Below are positions 1 through 6,357 of a stretch of 6,906 nucleotides of DNA, piece after piece. The position numbers were made by a program, and so were the translations under genes. This DNA comes from Myxococcales bacterium. GTDB taxonomy: Bacteria; Myxococcota; Polyangia; HGW-17; SLPX01. The notes under the pieces were generated by a model, which worked only from the letters and a program-made list of their open reading frames with translations, ran no database searches and was not told the DNA's origin. Numbering within the stretch: position 1 is the first letter of the stretch; every line of letters begins with the position of its first letter. The DNA lies in assembly GCA_007131745.1 (NCBI GenBank), contig SLPX01000282.1, positions 1 to 6,906 on the forward strand. The letters are read 5' to 3'.

Positions 1-910
1 GCATGATGCCGGCCTTGTAAATGCGAGACAGCAGTTCTTCGTGGTCTTCCACCTTGAGCCAGCGTTTTTCCAATAGGTCCAGGCCTTCCTGGGTGATGCT
101 TTCGATACCCAAACTCAACAGGTTGCAGCCGGCCCTGACCGCTGCTTCCAAGAGCCTTGGGTTTCGGGCCAGGTTGATAGAGCACTGGGTGGCCCAGGTC
201 ATTTTGAGAGGTTCGAGTTCGCTGCACAAAGCCCGGAAGAACGGCGGATTGGACACGATGTTGTCGTCGAGAAGATAGAATCGCTTGAAGCCGAGGTCTT
301 TCACTGCTTGGATGTCTCTCAGCACTTCGTCTACGGGCCTGGTCAGGTAACGGCCCTTGTATATGCACGCTATGGAGCAGAAACTGCACTTGTGAACACA
401 GCCGCGGCCCGCCTGAACCGGCAGCATGTTGCCTATGGGTTTTTCGGTCAGAAGTTCGTAGCGTGGAACCGGAAGGCCGGCCAGGTTTTCCACACGGTTG
501 TCGTAAACGCTTTCGATTCGGCCGGTTCGCTCGTAGTCGGCCAGCAACTTGGGGTAGGAGATTTCCGCGTCCCCCACCACCACCGAGTCAACGTGCTTGA
601 GTGATTCTTCCACGACCATGGACGCCATGTATCCTCCCAGGACGACCGGGATTCCGCGTTTGCGATAGTGGGATGCGATTTCCAGGGCGCGGTAGATGGT
701 ATATCCCATGGTGCCTATGCCCACCAGGTCAGCGTCTTCATTGAAGTCGAGATCATCAACCACTTCGATTTTTACCGATACTTCCCAGTTATCGGGCGTC
801 ATGGATGCCAACAGGGGAAAGACCAGGCCCGGAAGGTATATTTTCTTTTGCTTGCAAAGCTTTCCGTCGACACCATACTGAGTCGGTTGGATGAACAGCA
901 TTTTAGGCAT
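1..910 (-). CDS. Radical SAM enzyme with N-terminal B12-binding-type domain ('C'), 3' end outside window
   Basis: The first 303 residues are visible; the reading frame is open through base 1, so the C-terminus lies beyond the window. Residues about 1-130 look like a cobalamin-binding Rossmann domain: LVGIGTMGY (62-70), VVLGGYMAS (89-97) and VVGDAEISYP (111-120), the usual order in B12-binding radical SAM proteins. The radical SAM core follows with CVHKCSFC, giving C171-x3-C175-x2-C178 as ligands of the 4Fe-4S cluster that cleaves S-adenosylmethionine. Further core motifs are RYLTRPVDEVL (187-197), FYLLDDNIVS (211-220) and LLSLGIES (264-271). No DxHxxG motif is seen, so base-off/His-on cobalamin binding is unlikely. 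The ATG at 910 overlaps the previous stop by 8 nt and has an AGAGGG at 920-925; an ATG at 901 is the alternative. C resembles the general class B (B12-dependent) family more than its neighbours A and B do. It may be a C-methylase or another C-H tailoring enzyme; the substrate is unknown. Confidence 0.9.
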   Translation of the reverse strand, partial: MPKMLFIQPTQYGVDGKLCKQKKIYLPGLVFPLLASMTPDNWEVSVKIEVVDDLDFNEDADLVGIGTMGYTIYRALEIASHYRKRGIPVVLGGYMASMVVEESLKHVDSVVVGDAEISYPKLLADYERTGRIESVYDNRVENLAGLPVPRYELLTEKPIGNMLPVQAGRGCVHKCSFCSIACIYKGRYLTRPVDEVLRDIQAVKDLGFKRFYLLDDNIVSNPPFFRALCSELEPLKMTWATQCSINLARNPRLLEAAVRAGCNLLSLGIESITQEGLDLLEKRWLKVEDHEELLSRIYKAGIM

Positions 911-2267
911 GGCGGGCGTCCCTCTTTTTTTGCTCGTATTGGCGTGTAACCCGGAAAGAACCGACAAGCATTTTTACCAACCGGTGGGGCGGGTACTTGA
1001 AATAGCCGGGCAACATGGCCGGCCTGAAAAGCGTTTTCATGTATAGGCGCAGAATCTCGCCGTAGTAATCCGCCACGCTCATTTTTTCGGGCCGCACGGT
1101 GACGTGGGCCAGGTCCCATTTCGGAAAATCCTTTTTGTCGATGACCAGGCTGTCTTTGTCCGCCTCGAAACCGGTTCCCGGAAGAGGCGTGATGGGCTGA
1201 AGGTTTACGAATCGTATGCCCAGCTCCCGGAACCTGCGGCCGCACTCGTCGAATTCAGCCCGGCTCCACCGGGCGGGGAGAATGATAGTTGCATAACAGC
1301 AGATGGAAAGCCGGTTTAGTATGGACATGGCTTCCTTGTTGACCGCACTCGTTATTCCCTTGTCGTATTCTTCCAACTCCTCGTCGGAAAAACTCTCGAA
1401 TCCCACGATAACCGTTCTGAGCCCGATCTTTCGGAAACGCTTCATGATGTCCGGGTTGGCTGCGATGAAATCAGCGCGGCCGTAAAGCAGGAAGTGTTTG
1501 CGGATTTTGCGTCGGATGCAACCGTCGATAAAAGCTTCTACGCGATTGCGGGAACAGAGAAAGTCATCGTCTACGATGTATATTTCGCGTTCCCTTATGT
1601 CTTGCAGTTCATCCAGGACTTCATCCATGGGCCGGACATGATACTTGTCGTCCGTTATCCGCCGGCAGAAACAAAAAGTGCATTTGTAGGGGCAGCCGAA
1701 AGATGTTTTGATCAGTGCCACGCGGTGGTGGAAGATATAGAAATACTCTTTCCGGTAACGGTCGGTAAGGTTACGCAAGGGGCGGGAATACGCGAAATCG
1801 AATTCGGGAAGAGTGTGCGGCTCTACCCGTTCACCCGGGCGGAAAACCGCTGGAGGAAGGTCGCCCGATCCCTTGAGATGATCCAGCAATAGGGGAAAAA
1901 CCGTGACCGCGTTTCGCACAACACGAAAGTCAACGGCCGGATCGTCCAGGTCTTCCGGGCAAACTTCCACGTGTACGCCTCCTGCTATCGTTTTGACGGA
2001 CGGCAGAATTCTCTTTGCAGTTCTGCACAGTGCGATCATTTCGGGTACGTTCGTGATGTAGCCGGTTACGCACAAAACGTCGGGTTGATGCAGGTTGAGA
2101 AAGTATTCAAATGGTTTGCGCTCCAGTACCATGTCCAGGATGACCGGACGGTCGCCGGGCGCGGCCAGGCCGGCGAGTATCTCGAGTTCCATCGGTTCCA
2201 CCAGCATCACGTGCTGGAGCCCGATTGTTTCCGGATCCGGAGCGGGTCTTACCAGCAGAATTTTCAT
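903..2267 (-). CDS. B12-binding-domain-type radical SAM enzyme ('B'), paralog of the protein at 2901-4262
   Basis: 454 residues, complete. The N-terminal domain (about 1-135) has the layout of a cobalamin-binding Rossmann domain, with an EPMELE motif at 24-29, VTGYITNVPEM (67-77) and AGGVHVEVCPE (95-105). The radical SAM core has GCPYKCTFCFC, giving cluster ligands C192-x3-C196-x2-C199 plus an extra Cys at 201. It continues with IYIVDDDF (229-236), LYGRADF (261-267), VIVGFES (286-292) and PITPLPGT (358-365), the last matching the PLPGT motif of B12-type radical SAM enzymes. The C-terminal 55 residues are basic and aromatic, possibly membrane- or partner-associated. No DxHxxG is present. The ATG at 2267 overlaps the methyltransferase stop as ATGA and sits behind GGAGGA, the best ribosome binding site in the window. 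The stop lies inside the start of enzyme C. Known relatives methylate or rearrange unactivated carbons; the substrate here cannot be read from sequence. Confidence 0.93.
   Translation of the reverse strand: MKILLVRPAPDPETIGLQHVMLVEPMELEILAGLAAPGDRPVILDMVLERKPFEYFLNLHQPDVLCVTGYITNVPEMIALCRTAKRILPSVKTIAGGVHVEVCPEDLDDPAVDFRVVRNAVTVFPLLLDHLKGSGDLPPAVFRPGERVEPHTLPEFDFAYSRPLRNLTDRYRKEYFYIFHHRVALIKTSFGCPYKCTFCFCRRITDDKYHVRPMDEVLDELQDIREREIYIVDDDFLCSRNRVEAFIDGCIRRKIRKHFLLYGRADFIAANPDIMKRFRKIGLRTVIVGFESFSDEELEEYDKGITSAVNKEAMSILNRLSICCYATIILPARWSRAEFDECGRRFRELGIRFVNLQPITPLPGTGFEADKDSLVIDKKDFPKWDLAHVTVRPEKMSVADYYGEILRLYMKTLFRPAMLPGYFKYPPHRLVKMLVGSFRVTRQYEQKKRDARHA
920..925 (-). promoter_or_regulatory. 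Ribosome binding site of radical SAM gene C
   Basis: AGAGGG on the minus strand, 9 nt before the ATG at 910. The spacing favours 910 over the second in-frame ATG at 901, which would be 18 nt away. Confidence 0.6.
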
Positions 2268-2899
2268 TCTTTTTCCTCCAACTTGATTCCTTCCACCAGG
2301 TTTACCGAGGGAATGAAAAAGAGCTTGGAAATGGACCGGGTGACGCCGGGTGAGAGGCCGCTTTCATTCATCAATTCCTGCACCCGGTGGGTCGGAAGGT
2401 AATTCGCCTTTGAAGTTGTCAATCGTACGAATTTCAAAAAAAACCAGTCGTAAAATCCATCCGTGTTGGAGTGAACTACAAGCAAACGGCCTCCGGGTCG
2501 CAGCAGTTTCGCCATTGTTGATAAGGTTTTCGCTGTGTCGGACACGTAGGGAAGCGAATGCATGGAGGTTATCACGTCGAATCCGTCACCTCGTTTAACG
2601 TCTTCAGCAAATCCTTCGAGGTACTCGGTATTGGGCAGTGAATAATCCGACCGGGCGCGCTTGATCATTCCGGGCGAAGGGTCCACCCCAAAAACTTCAG
2701 CGTTCGGGCGCGTGGATGCCAGTTCGTAAACAAACTGGCCGACTCCGCAACCAACGTCCAGAAAACGTTGGGCGTGCGGAGCCGCAGAAGTGATGTGTTG
2801 GTGAAAAAGGCGACGCGAAGGAGCGAGCGCAAACCTTTGTCCGGGCACACCTTCGTAGCGCGGCGCCCAGAATTCCCATATCGAGGTTCGTTTGGTCAT
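2264..2899 (-). CDS. Class I SAM-dependent methyltransferase
   Basis: 211 residues from the ATG at 2899, a typical size for a small soluble class I methyltransferase. Motif I is FLDVGCGVGQF (46-56), the glycine-rich SAM-binding loop. Motif II ends in FGVDPSPGM (70-78), where D73 should bind the ribose hydroxyls. FDVITSMHSLPYV (107-119) is the motif IV region, and LLRPGGRLLVVHS (132-144) is the post-motif strand typical of the Methyltransf_11/25 type. No signal peptide or membrane segment is seen. The ATG lies 1 nt after the stop of radical SAM enzyme A, with GGAAG just upstream; an in-frame TTG at 2917 would add six residues but overlaps that gene. The gene ends in a 4-nt ATGA overlap with radical SAM enzyme B. 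Its place between two paralogous radical SAM genes suggests it acts in the same pathway, probably as an O- or N-methyltransferase complementing radical methylation. The acceptor is unknown. Confidence 0.92.
   Translation of the reverse strand: MTKRTSIWEFWAPRYEGVPGQRFALAPSRRLFHQHITSAAPHAQRFLDVGCGVGQFVYELASTRPNAEVFGVDPSPGMIKRARSDYSLPNTEYLEGFAEDVKRGDGFDVITSMHSLPYVSDTAKTLSTMAKLLRPGGRLLVVHSNTDGFYDWFFLKFVRLTTSKANYLPTHRVQELMNESGLSPGVTRSISKLFFIPSVNLVEGIKLEEKE
2274..2279 (-). promoter_or_regulatory. Strong ribosome binding site of radical SAM gene B
   Basis: GGAGGA on the minus strand, 6 nt before the ATG at 2267. This is the closest match to the anti-Shine-Dalgarno complement in the window. It lies inside the end of the methyltransferase gene. 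Confidence 0.75.
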
Positions 2900-2900
2900 A

Positions 2901-4262
2901 TTACTTCCAGACAGCAAGTTTCATCATGAACTGTAAACCGATTCCCAGGCTTTCCACGCTCAGGCGAAGCGCTCCGAATCGACCGAATCTTTCCTGCATT
3001 CGTTTACGGGACGGACGGTGCAGTGCCGGCATCATGTACAGGTAAAGCAACCAAAGGTAATATCTCCATTGAGACATATGCAGTGGAGCGGAGTGAAGTC
3101 GAAGCAAATCATAACGCCAGAAAGGAGAAAGGGGTCCGCTCTCATTTTCTGCAGATTCGGTGCCCGGAAGAACCGTGTACGTTCCGTAAGTCGCGAAAGT
3201 CAACCCGCGGTTTCGGACATAGCGGGCCAGGTCGCGAAAATCATCGTCTTTCCAATCCGGGTCGATCATGAAAAGTGTGAAGAGTTCGATTCCCAGATCC
3301 CCGCAGATTTCGACCGCGCGGTCGTTGTCTCCGACGCGTGCCTTCTTGTTCACGCCGGCCAGGGATTCATCTTTGATGAACTCGAACCCCACCAGCACTG
3401 CGGCCAGGCCGATTCTTTTCAGTTCCGCCATGATGTCGGGGTGTTTGGATATGAAATCCGAGGTTCCGTAGATGATATAATTCTTTTTCAGCCCCCGTTC
3501 TTCCACCATGCGGCAAAATTCCAGAACCCGCTTTTTGGACGAAAGGAAATTGTCATCCAGGATGAAGATGTTTTCCACCTCGATCCCCGCGATTTCTTCC
3601 ACCACATCGCGGATTGGACGCGCCCCGTATACTCCATTGTTCATGCGGGTGCAAAAGCAGAAGCGGCAACTGTTCGTGCAACCGAACGCGGTTTTCACCG
3701 AGGCGCAGCGTTTGAAGTACATGTAAAAGTAACGGTCGGGATTCTTTTCCAGAAGCACCCGCTTCGGTATCACCATCGAGGATGGATCAACGGGTGGTGA
3801 AGGGTTGCGCACAAAGCCGGAGGAGTTTTGGAACGCGGCTCCGGGAGTTTTACGGTAATCTTCGCCCCGTTCCAGCAGGTCCAGGGTTTGTGAAGCCGCG
3901 TTGAGTTGATCTGCAAAAAACACTCCGTCCACGTGTTCGTCGAAAAAATGCTCCGGCACCACTTCTGCATGAGGTCCGCCCACGAATACCAGGGGAGGCC
4001 GGTGAAGGTTTTTTAAACGCCGCGCCATACGAAGCACCTGGGGGATATTTACGATAAACGCGGTTATGAAAACCACTTCAGCCTTTATTTTGCGGGCCAG
4101 ACGGACCGGGTCTCTCTTGTCGCACATGCCGTCGAGAAGGGTGACGTTGTGGTTTTTGAGAACCGTGTAAATGTACTCGAGTTCCAGTGGTTCACAGGTG
4201 ATTAGCCGCTCCATGCGGATTGTTTGTGCCGGGGGTCCGGGTTTGTATGCCAGAACGCGCAT
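2901..4262 (-). CDS. B12-binding-domain-type radical SAM enzyme ('A')
   Basis: 453 residues from the ATG at 4262, complete. The N-terminal cobalamin-binding-type domain (about 1-130) has EPLELE at 24-29, VFITAFIVNIPQV (64-76) and FVGGPHAEVVPE (93-104). The radical SAM core contains GCTNSCRFCFC: C195-x3-C199-x2-C202 should hold the 4Fe-4S cluster, with an additional C204. Later motifs are IFILDDNFLS (232-241), YGTSDF (265-270), VLVGFEF (289-295) and YTVLPGTES (362-370). The tail (396-453) is rich in aromatic and hydrophobic residues (WRYYLWLLYLYMMPAL), suggesting contact with a membrane or a lipid-like substrate; this is not certain. No DxHxxG is visible. The start overlaps the upstream stop by one base (TGATG) with GAGGA 8 nt upstream; a TTG at 4265 is a less likely start. 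It matches enzyme B without gaps over the core, so the two arose by duplication. Function: probable radical methylation or other C-H chemistry in the operon's pathway. Confidence 0.93.
   Translation of the reverse strand: MRVLAYKPGPPAQTIRMERLITCEPLELEYIYTVLKNHNVTLLDGMCDKRDPVRLARKIKAEVVFITAFIVNIPQVLRMARRLKNLHRPPLVFVGGPHAEVVPEHFFDEHVDGVFFADQLNAASQTLDLLERGEDYRKTPGAAFQNSSGFVRNPSPPVDPSSMVIPKRVLLEKNPDRYFYMYFKRCASVKTAFGCTNSCRFCFCTRMNNGVYGARPIRDVVEEIAGIEVENIFILDDNFLSSKKRVLEFCRMVEERGLKKNYIIYGTSDFISKHPDIMAELKRIGLAAVLVGFEFIKDESLAGVNKKARVGDNDRAVEICGDLGIELFTLFMIDPDWKDDDFRDLARYVRNRGLTFATYGTYTVLPGTESAENESGPLSPFWRYDLLRLHSAPLHMSQWRYYLWLLYLYMMPALHRPSRKRMQERFGRFGALRLSVESLGIGLQFMMKLAVWK
2904..2908 (-). promoter_or_regulatory. 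Weak ribosome binding site of the methyltransferase gene
   Basis: GGAAG on the minus strand, only 4 nt before the ATG at 2899. The spacing is short and the core incomplete, so translation probably relies on coupling to radical SAM gene A, whose TAA ends 1 nt before the ATG. Confidence 0.45.
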
Positions 4263-5269
4263 CAAACGTTTCCTCGAAACACTCGTGTTTCGGCTGCTTT
4301 GCCCTTGTATTCCAGTTTGTCGCGGAATTTGTCCACCAGTGAACGAAACAAGGACGATCGATGATACGCGAACATTTGTTTTTCAACCAATCGGCCGCCC
4401 ATGCGGGTCTTGGGGGTTTCCGCGGTCTGCCCCCAGTCAAGGGTGTGCGCTCCGGATCGAATCGCTTCTTTCAAAACTCCATTCAGCAAGTTGAAGTAAG
4501 TGTTGAACCGGGATCCGTACCGGTAATCCATTCCTCCCATGAAAAAGTAGAATCTATTCTTCCAAGCCGCGCAAATATGCCATCCGAGCAGACTTCGCCC
4601 GGAATGATATGTTGTGAGCGAAAAGGGAGCAGGGAGGTTTGCGAAAAACTCGAGCGACAGCTTTTCGAGCTTTGCTGAACTGCGTTTGTAAACTTCGAGG
4701 TAAAGCTTGTACATGCGGCCGTCGAATCGATCGCAGGGCCCGGTTTCGGCTTTTGCGTTCTTCCAGGTTGATACCAGCCGATCCAATCTTCGCCGGTAAT
4801 CGGATCTTAGAACGTCCCTATAGTCTTCCCACGATGCAAACCGGCAATTCATGGCAACTGAAGGGAGGGTGCGACCCGGGATGATCCCGGCCGCATCGGG
4901 CGGAGCGCCCAGGTTGAGTCCGACCAAAAAGCCTGCTTCCCTGCTCATGAGGCAGCGGGTCATCGCGGAAATCTCTTCGTGCTCTCCCAACAGTCCCGGA
5001 GCGGAAACCGAGCAGGGAATGCCGATTATCTGCATGGATATGGGGCTCGGAACACGAAGAAAGGTCAGGAGATCCAGTTTTAATGTATATACGACCGCAC
5101 CTGCGGCAAAACCACCGTCGCGCATCATGACGTAATATCGTTGTCGGCAGTGATTGTATTCGTGGCAGTGTTTGAGGAATTCTTTGGTTTGAAAGTATTC
5201 TTCGGCCGGCAAATCCCAGTCGGCCGGAAGCTTTTCGACTTGAGTTATGCGTTTTGTTTCCAGTTTCAC
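4262..5269 (-). CDS. FemAB-like GNAT-superfamily acyltransferase (Acetyltransf_6 type)
   Basis: 335 residues from a GTG start at 5269. The C-terminal half carries the hallmarks of the FemAB-like/BioF2-like GNAT fold: MYKLYLEVYKRSSAKLEKL (186-204), the strand block YHSGRSLLGWHICAAW (221-236), YFFMGGMDYRY (241-251), then YFNLLNGVLKEAI (258-270) and LDWGQTAETPKTRMGG (277-292). The last two match the helix-plus-strand signature of this family, which transfers aminoacyl or acyl groups to an amine. The N-terminal half (about 20-165) should be the degenerate first GNAT-like lobe. No signal peptide is seen, so it should be cytoplasmic. The frame is open upstream to 5470, but that stretch overlaps the previous gene and reads as junk; the GTG sits in a GTGA overlap with the upstream stop, behind GAGG at 5277-5280. 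True FemAB proteins use aminoacyl-tRNA and act on cell-wall precursors. Here the context (decarboxylase, second GNAT, radical SAM enzymes) points instead to amide formation in a small-molecule pathway; that is inference. Confidence 0.85.
   Translation of the reverse strand: MKLETKRITQVEKLPADWDLPAEEYFQTKEFLKHCHEYNHCRQRYYVMMRDGGFAAGAVVYTLKLDLLTFLRVPSPISMQIIGIPCSVSAPGLLGEHEEISAMTRCLMSREAGFLVGLNLGAPPDAAGIIPGRTLPSVAMNCRFASWEDYRDVLRSDYRRRLDRLVSTWKNAKAETGPCDRFDGRMYKLYLEVYKRSSAKLEKLSLEFFANLPAPFSLTTYHSGRSLLGWHICAAWKNRFYFFMGGMDYRYGSRFNTYFNLLNGVLKEAIRSGAHTLDWGQTAETPKTRMGGRLVEKQMFAYHRSSLFRSLVDKFRDKLEYKGKAAETRVFRGNV
4271..4275 (-). promoter_or_regulatory. Ribosome binding site of radical SAM gene A
   Basis: GAGGA on the minus strand, 8 nt before the ATG at 4262. 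The junction reads TGATG: the stop of the FemAB-like gene and the new start share one base, an arrangement typical of reinitiation. Confidence 0.65.
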
Positions 5270-6357
5270 ACTTCCGCCTCGAACACGCAGAATTCGCGGT
5301 AGGTTTCGAGCTCGCGGCCAAATGCCTTTGCTATGTATCGAAGCGTCATGCCCATGCTCTCTTTGTTTTCCTCGAAAATGAAACCCCCTTCGCAGAACCG
5401 GTATCCGCCTTTTTCGAGGGACTCGGCCATTTGCATGATCATGCCGGGCACTACTCCCTGGTTTCGGCATGACGGGTGAACCGCTATCTCGGTGAAACGA
5501 ACCGTTTTTATGGGGTTTAGCAGGTGGTATCGGGCGACATGGGTCAAGCCCAGCGTTTCGCCGGCTGAAACCAGTTCATTGAAATCCGGATACCAGAGCA
5601 GAAAGCCCACGGGACGTCCGTTTTCTTCGGCTATGATCAGGTTTTCCTCTTTCAGCAGAAAACGGAACGGGTGAAACAACTCGAAGTCTTCAATGGATGT
5701 GCGGTCAGCCCAGTAAGGATGGTTTTTGAAACACGCGTTGTTGAGGTAAGTGTATATGTCCACTTCTCTTGCCAGGTTGCTTCGATCCATCGTGCGGATG
5801 GTGATGTTATTCAGATGCAAACCGGGCGCGATTCGACGTCTCAATTCATAGAACTCGTCCAGGGGGAACCTGAATGAAACCATGTCACAGCGCTTAAATG
5901 AATCAAAGTAATCCAGGTAATAGGGCAGGGTGTAAGGCAAACCAAAAACCGGCGGTTCGTCGAACCGGTTTGCAAGGAATCCAGCGCTGTAGTTCAGGTG
6001 ACCATTCAGCCCCACGATCAAATGACGGGCTTCCGGGTAAAGAGACGCGGCCTTGAGCCGGATTGTTTCGGCCGGCGACTCGATGTCGGGCAGTGCCTCG
6101 AAAAAAGCCGCCTGGGCATAGGAACTCAGCCGTTCGTCGTGGATTATCGCAACGCGGCCTACGGTGCGGCGACCTTGCTTGATCAAGAAAGGCTCCAGCT
6201 TTGCATGTTCGAAGTATGCGGATTTGCCGCTCATGAGAAGGTTCAGAATTTCTGCATCGGTTACGCGGTGATGAGGCGATTTGCGGTACACCTCTTTTCC
6301 TATGCGAAAGAATTCACGCTTGCCGAGGAAGTTTGTAACTCGTTCCAGCCGTATCAT
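5266..6357 (-). CDS. YghO-like two-lobed GNAT N-acyltransferase
   Basis: 363 residues from the ATG at 6357. The N-terminal lobe (about 1-165) has GRVAIIHDERL (67-77), a FFEALPDIES stretch (85-94), HLIVGLNGHLNYSAGFLANRF (112-132) and PPVFGLPYTLPYYLDYF (135-151). This is the pattern of YghO-like proteins, usually annotated only as N-acetyltransferases. The C-terminal lobe (about 225-345) is a clearer GNAT domain: NLIIAEENGRPVGFLLWYPDF (239-259), then TEIAVHPSCRNQGVVPGMI (289-307), where RNQGVV stands for the acyl-CoA pyrophosphate-binding Q/RxxGxG/A loop. The second glycine is replaced by V, an atypical detail. The frame is open to 6510, but the upstream part overlaps the decarboxylase gene. 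The ATG at 6357 forms an ATGA overlap with that gene's stop and follows AGAGGA at 6367-6372. The gene ends in a GTGA overlap with the FemAB-like gene. Its likely role is acyl transfer to an amine from the neighbouring decarboxylase; the acyl donor is unknown. Confidence 0.85.
   Translation of the reverse strand: MIRLERVTNFLGKREFFRIGKEVYRKSPHHRVTDAEILNLLMSGKSAYFEHAKLEPFLIKQGRRTVGRVAIIHDERLSSYAQAAFFEALPDIESPAETIRLKAASLYPEARHLIVGLNGHLNYSAGFLANRFDEPPVFGLPYTLPYYLDYFDSFKRCDMVSFRFPLDEFYELRRRIAPGLHLNNITIRTMDRSNLAREVDIYTYLNNACFKNHPYWADRTSIEDFELFHPFRFLLKEENLIIAEENGRPVGFLLWYPDFNELVSAGETLGLTHVARYHLLNPIKTVRFTEIAVHPSCRNQGVVPGMIMQMAESLEKGGYRFCEGGFIFEENKESMGMTLRYIAKAFGRELETYREFCVFEAEV
5277..5280 (-). promoter_or_regulatory. 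Ribosome binding site of the FemAB-like gene
   Basis: GAGG on the minus strand, 7 nt before the GTG at 5269, within the final codons of the GNAT gene. It decides for the GTG at 5269, which overlaps the upstream TGA as GTGA, against starts further upstream. Confidence 0.6.

Noticed and set aside
799..1245. 148-codon minus-strand open frame spanning the B/C junction
   Set aside because: It overlaps the ends of both radical SAM genes in another frame, is rich in Arg, Pro and His as shadow frames are, and has no domain.
3018..3800. 260-codon plus-strand open frame opposite radical SAM gene A
   Set aside because: It lies wholly antisense to a gene with clear radical SAM motifs, shows no recognisable domain, and has the character of a mirror frame in GC-leaning coding DNA.
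4818..5321. 167-codon minus-strand open frame inside the FemAB-like gene
   Set aside because: It is an alternative frame of a gene with recognisable family motifs and shows only low-complexity Arg/Ser-rich sequence.
5270..5470. N-terminal extension of the FemAB-like protein up to 5470
   Set aside because: The extra 67 residues overlap the coding end of the GNAT gene and are Arg/His-rich without family similarity; the GTG at 5269 has a better context.
5941..5968. Inverted repeat-like string (ccggcggttcgtcgaaccgg) that could form a hairpin
   Set aside because: It lies within the coding sequence of the GNAT gene at residues of the conserved FDEPP region, with no T-run after it; chance complementarity is the simpler reading.
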